A stretch of DNA of 64,000 nt, taken from NCBI GenBank assembly GCA_016124235.1, contig WGOC01000027.1, forward strand, positions 1 through 64,000, written 5' to 3'. Below are positions 26,755-36,884 of this stretch, in pieces (position 1 is the stretch's first letter; each line of letters opens with the position of its first letter). Made by a program: the position numbers and the translations under genes. Below the pieces are notes generated by a model. It saw only the letters and a program-made list of their open reading frames with translations, did not search any database and had not been told where the DNA came from. The DNA is from a bacterium. GTDB lineage: Bacteria; Verrucomicrobiota; Verrucomicrobiia; Limisphaerales; RI-55.

Positions 26755-28053
26755 TCAGTGGTGCCGCCCAAAATGCCGGTCGGCGAAGTTCAGGTATTGT
26801 TCCCAATCGTAATCCGTCACGTCGTGTTTGCCGGCGCGAATATGGTAGCGAATAAAATCTCCGACCGGTGTATGGATCGGCGGTTGTTCGTCCACGTCGA
26901 CGCCCTTTTCACCAAACAGCGCGTAGACGGGGCCGGCGAGCTTGGCGGATAGAAATTCGCCTTTAGGATCGGCCCATTGATCTTCGTGCGCGCTTGCCAC
27001 ATAAACCGGTCGCGGCGCCATCAAGGCGATCAACTCGTGTTGGTCCACCGGGCAGGCATCTTCATTGTCGTTGTAATTCTTGAATGTTTTGCAGAACCAA
27101 TGAGGGAAACTCGTGTTGATTCGCTTCACGGTTTCGCCAAATGCCCGCCGGCTCAACGCGGCGCCGCCGCAGCCCGAGTCATTGGAGATGACGATTGCAA
27201 AGCGTTGATCGGTCGCGCCCGCCCACAACGACGTTTTGCCCAACCGCGAATGCCCCATGACGACGACTTGTTTCGCGTTCACGCTGGGGTCGGTTTCCAG
27301 ATAATCCATCACGCGGCCCAATCCCCACGCCCACGCTGAGATCGCGCTCCAGTCTTCGATCGCCAGCGGTTTGCCGTCAGCATCGTGATGAATTCGCGAG
27401 CGCAGTCCATCCTTCCAGCCATCGGCGCGATCCGGTTCGATATCGCCGTAGTAAATCGTCACCAGTCCGTAGCCGCGTTTCAAAATCTCGTCGAGATCCC
27501 AACGGCTGGAACTGGTGCCGCGCGATTCCTCGGTGGCATGATGATTCACCACGCCCTTGTCGTCGTTGTCCATCATCCACGCTTTCGACAACAGGATGCC
27601 CGGATCGTTGGCGATGGTGTGGTTGCCGTAAAAATTGTAGGCGACAAACACCGGCACCGACTTTGAATTGACCGGCAGATACATCAGGACGTGCATCACT
27701 GTTTCACCGTCTTCGCGCGGAATGTGGATCGCGATTTGTTTGCGAACGGCTTTTCCGTCCAACGCATTTTCGGTCGGCGCATCCTCGGTAAATTTCAGGC
27801 CGGCGGGCTTTGCCGGCAGTTGACCGTACACGTTGTTCTCAAAAAGTTTTAATATTTCTGCGCGGCGCTTGTGCGTCCATTGATCCGCGGTGGTGATTTT
27901 GGCGCCGTCGTTGGCCGTCAACGGATCAGGCAGCGTGTAGTGCGGAACTTTGGATTCGTCGTAATTGGCATCGGCGGAGTGGGCTTCATCGGCGTTCATG
28001 AGGATCAACGAGGGCAGGGCTACGGCGAGCATCGCAAGGCGCAGGGATTTCAT
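26755..28053 (-). CDS. Secreted CE15-like glucuronoyl esterase / alpha-beta hydrolase
   Basis: A 432-residue exported hydrolase with a signal peptide of about 27 residues (ending AHSA). The nucleophile elbow is GHSRLGK at residues 267-273, with serine 269, close to the GCSRxGK of glucuronoyl esterases (family CE15). [21 protein letters not shown] and [13 protein letters not shown] are further CE15-like stretches. The family cleaves ester links between lignin alcohols and glucuronoxylan. The substitution of His for Cys before the serine is seen in some bacterial members. The next gene over is a ThuA-like protein. Confidence 0.82.
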   Translation of the reverse strand: MKSLRLAMLAVALPSLILMNADEAHSADANYDESKVPHYTLPDPLTANDGAKITTADQWTHKRRAEILKLFENNVYGQLPAKPAGLKFTEDAPTENALDGKAVRKQIAIHIPREDGETVMHVLMYLPVNSKSVPVFVAYNFYGNHTIANDPGILLSKAWMMDNDDKGVVNHHATEESRGTSSSRWDLDEILKRGYGLVTIYYGDIEPDRADGWKDGLRSRIHHDADGKPLAIEDWSAISAWAWGLGRVMDYLETDPSVNAKQVVVMGHSRLGKTSLWAGATDQRFAIVISNDSGCGGAALSRRAFGETVKRINTSFPHWFCKTFKNYNDNEDACPVDQHELIALMAPRPVYVASAHEDQWADPKGEFLSAKLAGPVYALFGEKGVDVDEQPPIHTPVGDFIRYHIRAGKHDVTDYDWEQYLNFADRHFGRHH

Positions 28054-28259
28054 GGCGAGATATTACGAGAGTTGGGTAGAGGTGTCGATTTTAGGTTGCA
28101 GCCGTTCGGATTCAGGGATTTGCAGGATGCTCGGCGAATTACTTTGACCGTAGCTACTGGTTATCATTAGTGTGTTGCATTCGTGAAGAATCCTGATTTC
28201 CTGCCGCACTTTCCAATAGGAGGGTACTCATCCGAACGCAAATGGAGGCACTGGAAATG

Positions 28260-29405
28260 AAACCTCCAACAAGACTTCCGATGGAAGACCTTGATATTCC
28301 AGTGACCGGTAGGCCGTTTCGTGGCGGTGGCGAGCGGCGAAGGAAATCGAATCATTGTTCTTCAAAAGTGCTTCTTATCCTCTTAGCGGTCTTTTGGTGT
28401 TTGCTCGGTGCACACGCTGCGACGTTCCGCATTGGCACTTTGAATTCCGGGTCCACAGCGTCCCAGGTGGTGATCCAATTCAGTGACTATGCTCCGGCCA
28501 GCCCGTCAGACTACGCCGTCGCGGTGCGAACCAATCTGACTTCCGGTGCATGGGTCGCTATCGGGGGTGCCTTTTCGCAGGTGGGCGGCGACCAGTGGCA
28601 GGGCGTTGTGACCCTGCCGGAAAACTTCCAATCGGCCTTTTTCCGGGTCACCAAGAACGGGGTTCCGATCACCGCCTCGTTTAACTCTTCATTCGGCGAT
28701 CTGATAGAAGGAAGTTCAAACCCGGGGCTGACGGTGCTGTTTGACGGTCCGTTCTCGGGGCAGTTTCAATATGCCGTTGATTACCACGACGGCGCCGCGC
28801 CATCGACCAACACGGTCAGTGGCACCGGCTCTTTCAGCTTGTTCCTTCCCGTCAGCCTGCCGCCGGATGACAGCCTCGTACTTCCGGATCGGGCGATTAC
28901 CGTCATTCTTAATCCGCTTGCGGGACAGAACTATTTGCCCGGTGGCGATCAGTCCATCACGGTCATTGTTCGCGACAACGATTCGCTGTGGGATGGAATA
29001 CTGGATGATGGTACTTCGGGGATCGCGTTTTCGATGCGGATGCTATCGGCCGCCGGAGTTGGAACGGCGGCGATGATCAGCAATGGCGACAATCTGATCC
29101 CGGCCGGAACAAACACGCTGACCAGTTTTACGTTCGCGATTTCCAACCAGTTTCACGCCGATTACGGTCCGGTGGTCATTCCCGCCGAGCGAACTCCGCT
29201 GGGTGAGCCGACCGATCTCACCATCAGTTTTCAGGCGAACTACTCCCCGGACACCAACGTGGAGGATACGGTCGAATCCGACCGGGTGGTGGGGAATTAC
29301 CTCATGACAACTTCGGTCGCGGGAAAACCCTTTCTGACCCAGACCAACGGCGGAATCTTTAGAATGATAAAACGCATCATCGCGGGAACGGAGGTGCCGC
29401 AATGA
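28260..29405 (+). CDS. Secreted protein of unknown function
   Basis: About 381 residues (ATG at 28260; an in-frame ATG at 28242 is also possible). Some 30 polar residues come first, then a hydrophobic stretch near residues 34-50 (VLLILLAVFWCLLGAHAA), so it is probably exported with a long n-region. The rest is a beta-rich, Ser/Thr/Gly/Asn-rich sequence with no motif I recognise; the middle has a Calx-beta-like flavour (GTGSFSLFLPVSLPPDDSLVL). Its stop overlaps the start of the 1423-residue protein gene (ATGA), so the pair is translationally coupled and likely functions together. Confidence 0.72.
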   Translation, partial: KPPTRLPMEDLDIPVTGRPFRGGGERRRKSNHCSSKVLLILLAVFWCLLGAHAATFRIGTLNSGSTASQVVIQFSDYAPASPSDYAVAVRTNLTSGAWVAIGGAFSQVGGDQWQGVVTLPENFQSAFFRVTKNGVPITASFNSSFGDLIEGSSNPGLTVLFDGPFSGQFQYAVDYHDGAAPSTNTVSGTGSFSLFLPVSLPPDDSLVLPDRAITVILNPLAGQNYLPGGDQSITVIVRDNDSLWDGILDDGTSGIAFSMRMLSAAGVGTAAMISNGDNLIPAGTNTLTSFTFAISNQFHADYGPVVIPAERTPLGEPTDLTISFQANYSPDTNVEDTVESDRVVGNYLMTTSVAGKPFLTQTNGGIFRMIKRIIAGTEVPQ

Positions 29406-32400
29406 AAACTTCGTGCCGCTTTTCATGGTTGCCCAAAGCTTCCGGCTTGTTTGTGGTGTTGCATCTGATGGCGTCGGGCGCGTTTGCCGACACATTCACT
29501 GTCACCACGCTCAATGATGAAGACGCGGTGGGGTCGCTGCGCTGGGCAATCACTCAGGCCAATTCGACGATGTCGGCGAATACCAACCTCGTCGACCTGT
29601 CCGGATTATCCGGAACGATCAGCCTGACCAATCAGCTTCCGAATATCACCTCAGGTATGAATATCATCGGCGTGGCGGCGACGCCGGTGACCATCAGCGG
29701 GCAGCTGGCGTATCGCCCGTTCTGGGTTGAGTCTGGAAACGTCTTGATGCGGGGCATTGTGATTGCCGATGGTTTCTCTCAGGGGGGGACACCAGGGCCT
29801 GGTGGTGGAGGTGCAGCAGGTTTGGGGGGCGGGATGTTCATTAATTCGGGTGCCAATGTTTCTCTGGAAAATGTCAGCCTGATGAATTGCTCCGCCATCG
29901 GCAGCGATGGTCAGGCAGGTTTCGGTGGTGGTGGTGGTGGTTTGGACGGTTTGGAACCGCCTGCGCCGATACTTTCCGTCCCGGCCACACGGCCCAATTA
30001 TCCCGGCTCAGGCGGCACTGGATCGACCGGCACTTCCAGTCACCCAACCGGATACGTCGGCGGTTACGGAGCCACAGGCTATCGGGGCACCTACGGGACT
30101 GACGGAACCGGTGGCGTGGAATTTCAAGGGGGCGGCGCCGGTGGCCGGGGGGGCGTTGGCGGGAAGGGGCAAAAAGGAGGCACCGGCGGGACGGGTTATG
30201 GTAGCTGTGCCACATTGGGCGGAGACGCCGGCGATGGCGGGCCTGGTGGTTGGGGAGGCCGTGGCGGGCTTGGGGGTAATGGTGGCAAGGGTGGTGATGG
30301 CGGATTCGGTGCCGGTGGCGGCTCCGGGGGCGGCAATAACCAAGAGGGTCCCGGTGGTCCGGGTGGGAATGGCGGAGCCGGCGGCAACTACTATATTTTT
30401 CCGTTTAGCTGCGGCACCAAATCTTCTGGGCCGAGCGGATATGCACCCGATGGCTATGGGGGATCGTACAGCGGCAACGGTGGCAACGCCGGCTTCGGTG
30501 GGGGTGGCGGAGGCTACGGCAAATTGATTTACATGTCCATTACCGGTGGCGGCTACAACTACGCCGGACAGGCCGGCGGCGCCGGTCAATTTGGTGGTGG
30601 GTCCTACCAATGTGCGGGCGGGGGAGCTGGTTTGGGGGGCGGAATCTTTCTGCGCGCGGGTGCATCGCTCACGCTTTCCGGATGCGGGTTCTCGGACAAT
30701 CGCGCCATCGGCGGCTCCGGGGCGTGGACGGACTATTCCACCTATCCTGGCGGGACCGGAAACACCGCCCCCCCCGCCGACGCCAATGGCAAAGGTTACG
30801 GTGCCGCCATCTTCAAAATGGATGGTGCCACATTAAACTTGCGATTTGGCGAGCCCGACTTTGCGAACAACAGCGCGAAGAATGGCGGTTCGGCGACTGC
30901 GGTGGTGAATGACGTTTACGGAAGCTACGATTCCCAGGAGATTGCCCGCACGAGTTTGTTCTATTTTGATACCCCCGAGGCGGATCGCGGGACCGCGACA
31001 TTCCGCTTCCTTGATCTCCTTTACACGCAGGTTGGTACGCTGGCGCCGACACCTCATTTCGACCAAATCGACGCCCTTTTTACCGCCACCGATCGAGCCA
31101 ACGCGGATGCGGCCCTTGCTACAGCGGTGCAGAATTTCGAAACGACGAAGGTGGTCGACGAGGGATTGCTGATGCTGGATATCCTTGATGCGGATTTCGT
31201 GGCGGATTCAATCATCGCGAACAATACGATTTCCAATCTGACGGATGTCCGGATCTCCCCGCCGCTGGGCTCCACGGCGTATGACGAGGAGGATTATGAC
31301 CTGACCCTCATCACCAACCGGTTCCGGCTCGTGCTGGACCGCTACTTTGCGCAACTTGGACGCTCTGATTTTCACGCGTTTTTCCGGGCACAGGTAGCGG
31401 CCAGACCGTATAACAGTGCGGTCTATCTCGATACGAACGGGCTTCCGCAAGCGGTTTCACCCGATGTGACACAACCGACGGGTTACAAGGATCTCTTCAA
31501 CGTCTGGCGGGCACTCTCCAGTTACGGTCAGTATTCAGTGGAACGGGCGGAATTGATGTTTGACCATCATGCTCCGGGGACGCTTCCGACTCTGGCGGGT
31601 GACTTGGGCAACCTCCACAGCTACCTCCAGCTCGGCGGCAATCTCCTGCTGGCGATGTTCCCTGCGCTCAATCAGAATGATCCGCTTGTGCCGGGGCTGG
31701 CTGGAGCGATTCAAGGCTGGCACGACGCGTTGAATCGCATCGACACGTTGCAGACCAAACTCGCGACTGGAATCAACCCCCTCGGCTTTGATGAAAATGC
31801 ACTGATCATTCTGCCGGTGGCTGCGATTCCCGACGGTGGCGCCGGCTTTCTGCCCACAACCTACGACCAGATGGCGGCGGATCTCAATCCGGGCGATGCC
31901 GGTACCCCGCTGGGCGCCGCCGTCGCCAATCTCGCGCTAGCCCGCAGCGCGACTCATGATTTCTATCAATCGAAGACCCAGTTTGAAGCTGCGCGAGACG
32001 CCTTGCGTAATCAGTACGAAACCCGTCTGTTCGCGATCGGTGACGAAAATAGCGGGGAAATCCGGCAGCAATTGCTCAACATTGATGCCGCGCAGAATCG
32101 TGTCGAATACAACCAGCAGCGCTTTGACGACAATCAAGCCCAGATTCAGATTGAGATTGATCTGAACAACAAACTCAAAGGGATCAATCTGCGCGAGGCG
32201 GACATTCGCATACAGCGGATCAATTCCGAGAATCAGTCCAGCTTGGTGGATGAATTGGGTGGACTGGGAAATATTCAACAAACGGCGTTGGGTATCGCGC
32301 TTTCCTTTAATAGCACCCGCAAAGCCAAGGGATCCGGCTCCTTGACGCTGAACAAGGCGCGTCTGGCCACCTCCTTGTTGTCTTTTGGTTTGGGCGTGCT

Positions 32401-33673
32401 GGGCGTTCAGTTGCAAGCTGACACCGGTCAAATAGCCATCGACGAACAAAACGGTCTGGTGGATCAGGAAAACCAACGGCTCGACGCGCAATTGGAGGCG
32501 ACGCTCGCCAAGCTCTACCTCGACCAGAAAACCATCGCGATCGATTCGAAGTTGGCCGCGATCAATTCCGCCAAGGAACTTTCTATCCTGGTCGATCGAC
32601 TCGAGGAAAAGGCCAGCCTGGAAACAAAGATTGCCGGACTCGATGCTTCATTGGCTAGCCGCCAGTTTGCCGACCCGGGTTACCGGCTCTTGAGCCAGCA
32701 GGAAACCGAACGGGCCAACGAATCGTTCGAACGGGCGCAGGAACGGCTCTTCTTTATGGCGCGCTCGCTCGAGTACAAGTGGAACAAACCCTTCTCCCAA
32801 AACGGGGTCACACTCGCAGACCTCTTTCGGTATCGCAACGCGGACGAGCTGAGCGACTTCTACCAGTTGTTGCAGACGTTTGATTTCGACCAGACCACGG
32901 GAAGCTCCGATCAGGGACTCGTGGACACGATTTCATTTCGCGATGCGCTCTTGCACTACGCCCGGGAATTGCCGGGCAATCCCGTCAAATACTACTCTGA
33001 TCCGGTGACCGGCCAGCCGGTCGATGCCATTCATGCATTTCGGTCTCGCCTTTCGCAGTTGGTGGTCACGAACGGCACGCAGGTGGAACTTCATATTCCG
33101 TTCAGCACGGTCACACGGTTCGCGGGCGCGCCGTCGTTCTTCAAGGGGCCTGTGCCGGGCACCTCAACTCTGGGATATCATTCGGACAAAATCGCCTGGG
33201 TGACCGTAATGCTGCAGGGCGATTACGCGGACATCAAGGCCGCCCAGAACGACCCGAGCATCATCGTCAATCCGGACGTGCCCATGGAATTATCTTATGG
33301 CGGCGCCACTTTCCTCCGTAACAAGAAAGTCGGCACTTACGATCCGGTGGCCAACGCATACGACAACGAATATAGCTTGATTGATGCGCGAACGCTGGAT
33401 TTGAGCGTGACGCCCGCACAATATCACGATCGTCGTTACTCCTACAAACCTGCCAAACGCTATCAGCTTGGCAACACGGACCTGTCCGATCCGAGCGTTA
33501 TTCCTCCCGAGAATTATCGCGTTCACTCGTTCAATGAGCGGGCCGTGGCCGCGACCGATTGGGAAATGGTGTTCATCCTTCAGGACTCGCTCAATGTGCA
33601 TCTGAACATCGATGAGCTCTACGACATCCTGCTTCGGGTGAAACACTTTGCCGGCACAACCCGCGATCCCTGA
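29402..33673 (+). CDS. Large secreted glycine-rich and coiled-coil protein
   Basis: A 1423-residue exported protein of unknown function with a signal peptide (residues 1-29, ending GAFA). Residues 30-125 look like the start of a right-handed beta-helix (TFTVTTLNDEDAVGSLRWAI). Residues about 130-430 are extremely rich in glycine (runs such as GGPGGNGGAGG), reminiscent of PE_PGRS or adhesin-type repeats. After a mixed region, residues about 850-1090 form long coiled coil. It is interrupted near 989-1005 by a hydrophobic stretch, TSLLSFGLGVLGVQL. No PEP-CTERM tail or outer-membrane barrel is evident at the C-terminus. The upstream gene overlaps it by four bases. Confidence 0.85.
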   Translation: MKTSCRFSWLPKASGLFVVLHLMASGAFADTFTVTTLNDEDAVGSLRWAITQANSTMSANTNLVDLSGLSGTISLTNQLPNITSGMNIIGVAATPVTISGQLAYRPFWVESGNVLMRGIVIADGFSQGGTPGPGGGGAAGLGGGMFINSGANVSLENVSLMNCSAIGSDGQAGFGGGGGGLDGLEPPAPILSVPATRPNYPGSGGTGSTGTSSHPTGYVGGYGATGYRGTYGTDGTGGVEFQGGGAGGRGGVGGKGQKGGTGGTGYGSCATLGGDAGDGGPGGWGGRGGLGGNGGKGGDGGFGAGGGSGGGNNQEGPGGPGGNGGAGGNYYIFPFSCGTKSSGPSGYAPDGYGGSYSGNGGNAGFGGGGGGYGKLIYMSITGGGYNYAGQAGGAGQFGGGSYQCAGGGAGLGGGIFLRAGASLTLSGCGFSDNRAIGGSGAWTDYSTYPGGTGNTAPPADANGKGYGAAIFKMDGATLNLRFGEPDFANNSAKNGGSATAVVNDVYGSYDSQEIARTSLFYFDTPEADRGTATFRFLDLLYTQVGTLAPTPHFDQIDALFTATDRANADAALATAVQNFETTKVVDEGLLMLDILDADFVADSIIANNTISNLTDVRISPPLGSTAYDEEDYDLTLITNRFRLVLDRYFAQLGRSDFHAFFRAQVAARPYNSAVYLDTNGLPQAVSPDVTQPTGYKDLFNVWRALSSYGQYSVERAELMFDHHAPGTLPTLAGDLGNLHSYLQLGGNLLLAMFPALNQNDPLVPGLAGAIQGWHDALNRIDTLQTKLATGINPLGFDENALIILPVAAIPDGGAGFLPTTYDQMAADLNPGDAGTPLGAAVANLALARSATHDFYQSKTQFEAARDALRNQYETRLFAIGDENSGEIRQQLLNIDAAQNRVEYNQQRFDDNQAQIQIEIDLNNKLKGINLREADIRIQRINSENQSSLVDELGGLGNIQQTALGIALSFNSTRKAKGSGSLTLNKARLATSLLSFGLGVLGVQLQADTGQIAIDEQNGLVDQENQRLDAQLEATLAKLYLDQKTIAIDSKLAAINSAKELSILVDRLEEKASLETKIAGLDASLASRQFADPGYRLLSQQETERANESFERAQERLFFMARSLEYKWNKPFSQNGVTLADLFRYRNADELSDFYQLLQTFDFDQTTGSSDQGLVDTISFRDALLHYARELPGNPVKYYSDPVTGQPVDAIHAFRSRLSQLVVTNGTQVELHIPFSTVTRFAGAPSFFKGPVPGTSTLGYHSDKIAWVTVMLQGDYADIKAAQNDPSIIVNPDVPMELSYGGATFLRNKKVGTYDPVANAYDNEYSLIDARTLDLSVTPAQYHDRRYSYKPAKRYQLGNTDLSDPSVIPPENYRVHSFNERAVAATDWEMVFILQDSLNVHLNIDELYDILLRVKHFAGTTRDP

Positions 33674-33909
33674 CCAGCTCGTCTGATGGATGCCGGCGCA
33701 GTCGGGCCCAAACGAGGGGGGGCGGTGCGAACCGGTAGCATGGTCGTCTTCAGCGACGCTCCTATCATTTTTTACCAACGGGCGGTAATTCGGCAGAACT
33801 CATGAAGCGGAGTTTTGTCATCGTCCGGCGTTTGCGGTTGAATCCACGTTGGTAATCCAAGCGTTCGATTCGGATTGCACTAGGCGGATGTAGAGGTGAG
33901 CTTGGTTTT

Positions 33910-34164
33910 ATGAAAAGTGATCGAGCGACCAATCATTATTTTGGGATTCTGAAATTGTTCGTCGCCGTTTGTGGAATGGTTTTGGGATTTCTAACGTTGG
34001 GGTTTGTTTGGTCTCTCAACAGCCATGTGGATTTGCTGAGCGCGATTGTTGTCGGTGTATTGCTATTCTTTCTACCGGGCATTCTGGTCGGAGCCTTTGG
34101 CGAAGTTGCCCGCGGGCTGGGTCGCTGCCTGGGCTATCTTTGGGGAGCGATCAAATCTCGTTGA
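33910..34164 (+). CDS. Small two-helix membrane protein
   Basis: 84 residues with two predicted membrane helices (about 13-34 and 43-66) and a basic C-terminus. A GAGGTGAG purine-rich stretch precedes the ATG by about 10 bases. I do not recognise the family. The preceding 236-base gap shows only a run of seven G residues (33716-33722) and no recognisable RNA gene. Confidence 0.55.
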   Translation: MKSDRATNHYFGILKLFVAVCGMVLGFLTLGFVWSLNSHVDLLSAIVVGVLLFFLPGILVGAFGEVARGLGRCLGYLWGAIKSR

Positions 34165-34292
34165 TTGCGGAGCGTCGTCGGTACGAGCAGTGATTTATCC
34201 GATTTGCGCATTTTGACCTGGCTTGCGCCGCCTCCTGGCCAGTCGGTCAAACCCTCCTTTACACCCCGGAAGGTGCTGATTAACGTCCGCAC

Positions 34293-34976
34293 ATGCCGTC
34301 GCCTTTTGATCCATCCGACTTCGAAGACATTGAATTCAAGTCGTCGCACCAAGCTGGGATGCGTGGTCCGGAAGCGCCCGCACAGGTCGCCCAATCCAGC
34401 ACCCAGCGCCCGCCCACCCGCGATGAAGTGGATCATCGGGTGGGTGAAATGCAGCAGCGTTTGTCGGACCTCAAACGCGCTCAGGAAAACCTCGAGCGTG
34501 AACGGGCCGGCCTTGAAGAAACGCGCCGCCGGCAGATGGAATACGAAAACAGCCGCGGTGAAATGCTGGAGAAGCTCACACACGGTATCGGTTTGCTGGA
34601 AGACGCCGAAGTGACCGCCCGGCGGGACGTCGATGCCATGGCCGGCGCCCTGGCGGATTTGCGGCTGTCACTTGAGCGGGTGCAGGGTTTGCGCGAAGAC
34701 ACCTGGACCACGGAAAACTTTCAGGTGGAGCTAACCCGGGCGCTGGCGACGCTGGAACACGCGCGGATGGAATGGAATTCCGTGCGGGTGAAGTTTCCGG
34801 TCGTGGAAAGCACGCCCGAGGAGCTGGCCGAAGGAAAGCAGGCCGCGGCCCGGGCCGGGCATCCGTTCTTGCAGCCCCAGGACTGGCCGCAATTGTTTCG
34901 CCTCGGCATTGCCCTGACCTGGCCGTTGATTCTCGTTCTGCTCGGCATCTTTCTGGTGCTGCTCTTTCGGAAGTAG
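34293..34976 (+). CDS. Coiled-coil protein with C-terminal membrane anchor
   Basis: 227 residues. An acidic, disordered N-terminus of about 40 residues is followed by a long coiled coil (residues 45-165, for example MQQRLSDLKRAQENLERERA). A single C-terminal membrane helix (GIALTWPLILVLLGIFLVLLF) ends at the last residues, so it is tail-anchored. The function is unknown. The next gene, 11 bases on, also encodes a coiled coil with a C-terminal helix, so the two may form a membrane-bound pair. Confidence 0.72.
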   Translation: MPSPFDPSDFEDIEFKSSHQAGMRGPEAPAQVAQSSTQRPPTRDEVDHRVGEMQQRLSDLKRAQENLERERAGLEETRRRQMEYENSRGEMLEKLTHGIGLLEDAEVTARRDVDAMAGALADLRLSLERVQGLREDTWTTENFQVELTRALATLEHARMEWNSVRVKFPVVESTPEELAEGKQAAARAGHPFLQPQDWPQLFRLGIALTWPLILVLLGIFLVLLFRK

Positions 34977-34987
34977 AGCGCTCGTTC

Positions 34988-35488
34988 ATGGGACTCTTCA
35001 GCAAAAAGAAAGATCCGATCAAAGCCCGCGAGCAGGCGCTCGCCTCGGAAATTGAGCAGCTGGAAGATCAGATTCGCGCGCTGCAGGGCGTGTTGAAGAC
35101 GGCGAAAGATGAACCCGCAGCGCCGCCCCAGAAATCCCCGCCAGTCGAGCGGCGCGCGACCGTCAAATCCCCCGTCCCTGACGAACCTGTGTTTGAACCG
35201 GTAGATCAGCAACGCCTGCAAAACGCGGGCGCAAATCCGTTTAAAGAAAAGCACGAGCCGCGGACACTACAAAAGGAGGGATCGACTTCATTTATTGAGC
35301 GAGTCATTCGCTTTTTCAAAGGCCCAACCAGCAGCAACCCGAAGCTCGTCAGTTATCTGGCGGCCGGCAACATCCACGGCCTCCAGCCGCTGCGATACGA
35401 ACGCCGTGTGGCCCGCAATCGGCTCCTGCTTTGGATCGTGGTCATCGTGGTGCTGATTGTCGGAATGCTGAAGTGGCTGATGCCTTAG
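34988..35488 (+). CDS. Small coiled-coil protein with C-terminal membrane anchor
   Basis: 166 residues. An N-terminal coiled coil (EQALASEIEQLEDQIRAL) is followed by a proline-rich middle, a basic stretch (SFIERVIRFFKGP) and one C-terminal membrane helix (LLLWIVVIVVLIVGMLKWLM). The ATG at 34988 opens MGLFSKKKDP, a typical start; a longer in-frame reading to 34772 lies inside the preceding gene. The function is unknown. It probably shares a transcript with the gene before it. Confidence 0.72.
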   Translation: MGLFSKKKDPIKAREQALASEIEQLEDQIRALQGVLKTAKDEPAAPPQKSPPVERRATVKSPVPDEPVFEPVDQQRLQNAGANPFKEKHEPRTLQKEGSTSFIERVIRFFKGPTSSNPKLVSYLAAGNIHGLQPLRYERRVARNRLLLWIVVIVVLIVGMLKWLMP

Positions 35489-35595
35489 GTTGAGTCGAGG
35501 AAATCGCCCCGCGGGGCCGCATTTTTCGGGGAAATTCACCGTTTGACTCACCGGCCGTACTCGCTATTCTCGCCGTCCCTTTTGGGCTTTGGATC

Positions 35596-36852
35596 ATGGC
35601 AAAATTGACTGTTAACGACCTGAATGTCCGCGGCAAACGTGTCTTTGTCCGCGTGGATTACAATGTGCCGATGGCTGAACAAGACGGCCAGATGGTGATC
35701 AACGACGAAACGCGCATCCGGGCGACCCTACCGACGTTGGAGCTGCTGATTAAAGGCGGCGCGCGCATTATTCTCGCGGCGCATCTTGGTCGGCCGAAGG
35801 GCAAGCCTGAGCCGACAATGTCACTGCGACCGGTCGCCGCGAAGCTCGCGGATTTGGTGGGCCGACCGGTGGCGTTCGTTGATGATTGCGTTGGTGAAAA
35901 AGTTGAGCAGACCGCCGGCGCCCTGAAGGACGGCGATATCTTACTTTTGGAGAACACCCGTTTTTACGCCGAAGAAGAAGCGAACGATCCTGCTTTTGCT
36001 GAAAAGCTGGCCAAAGTTGCGGACATTTACGTGAACGACGCCTTTGGCGCGGCCCATCGGGCGCACGCCTCGACCGAGGGCATCGCGCGCTTCGTGGCCA
36101 AACGCGGTGGCCAATGCGCCGCTGGTTTGTTGATGGAACGCGAGTTGAAGTTTTTGGGCGACGAATTGGAGAATCCGGCCCGGCCGTTCGTGGTGATTCT
36201 TGGTGGAGCCAAGGTATCCGACAAAATCAAGGTAATCGATCGATTGCTGGAGAAGGCCAACACCATTTTGATCGGGGGCGCGATGGCTTACACTTTCAAA
36301 TTGGCTGACGGGCTGAAAGTCGGCCAGTCGCTGGTGGAACCCGATAAGACGGACGTCGCGAAGGCGGCGGTCGCGAAGGCCAAGGAAAAGGGCGTCCAGT
36401 TTCTGATCCCGTCGGATAACGTCGTTGCGCGGCCGGTGAAGACCGACAAGTTGAACAAAAAGGGCAAGCCGATCATTGAGCTGCACGACCCCAAGGTGAA
36501 CGCTGAGCCCAACATTCCGGACGACCTCGAAGGCGTGGATATCGGCCCGGCCACCGCCAAAACTTTTTGCAACGTAATCGCCGGTGCGAAGACCATTTTG
36601 TGGAACGGCCCAATGGGTATTTTCGAAGACAAACGATTTGCGGAGGGGACGTTTGCGGTGGCCAAAGCTGTGGCGGCGGCGACCAGGGACGGTGGCGCCA
36701 AATCGATCATTGGCGGTGGCGACAGCGTCAAAGCGCTGAACAACGCGGGCCTCGGTGATCAAGTGACGTTTATGAGCACCGGTGGTGGCGCGAGTTTGGA
36801 ATTTCTTGAAGGTGCGGAGCTGCCCGGTGTGGCGGCGCTCACTGACAAGTAG
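35596..36852 (+). CDS. pgk: Phosphoglycerate kinase
   Basis: A 418-residue glycolytic enzyme that transfers phosphate between 1,3-bisphosphoglycerate and ADP. The signature [13 protein letters not shown], the substrate-binding HLGRPKGK, the nucleotide-binding GGAKVSDKI and the C-terminal GGGDSVKAL are all intact. It leads a pgk-tpiA-secG cluster, a common arrangement, with 32 bases to tpiA. Confidence 0.97.
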   Translation: MAKLTVNDLNVRGKRVFVRVDYNVPMAEQDGQMVINDETRIRATLPTLELLIKGGARIILAAHLGRPKGKPEPTMSLRPVAAKLADLVGRPVAFVDDCVGEKVEQTAGALKDGDILLLENTRFYAEEEANDPAFAEKLAKVADIYVNDAFGAAHRAHASTEGIARFVAKRGGQCAAGLLMERELKFLGDELENPARPFVVILGGAKVSDKIKVIDRLLEKANTILIGGAMAYTFKLADGLKVGQSLVEPDKTDVAKAAVAKAKEKGVQFLIPSDNVVARPVKTDKLNKKGKPIIELHDPKVNAEPNIPDDLEGVDIGPATAKTFCNVIAGAKTILWNGPMGIFEDKRFAEGTFAVAKAVAAATRDGGAKSIIGGGDSVKALNNAGLGDQVTFMSTGGGASLEFLEGAELPGVAALTDK

Positions 36853-36884
36853 AGTTTTATCAAAATTTATTTGAAATCGAACGC

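Noticed and set aside
30008-30610. 200-codon minus-strand open frame opposite the glycine-rich region
   Set aside because: Its Ala/Pro/Thr-rich translation is the expected antisense of GGN codons.
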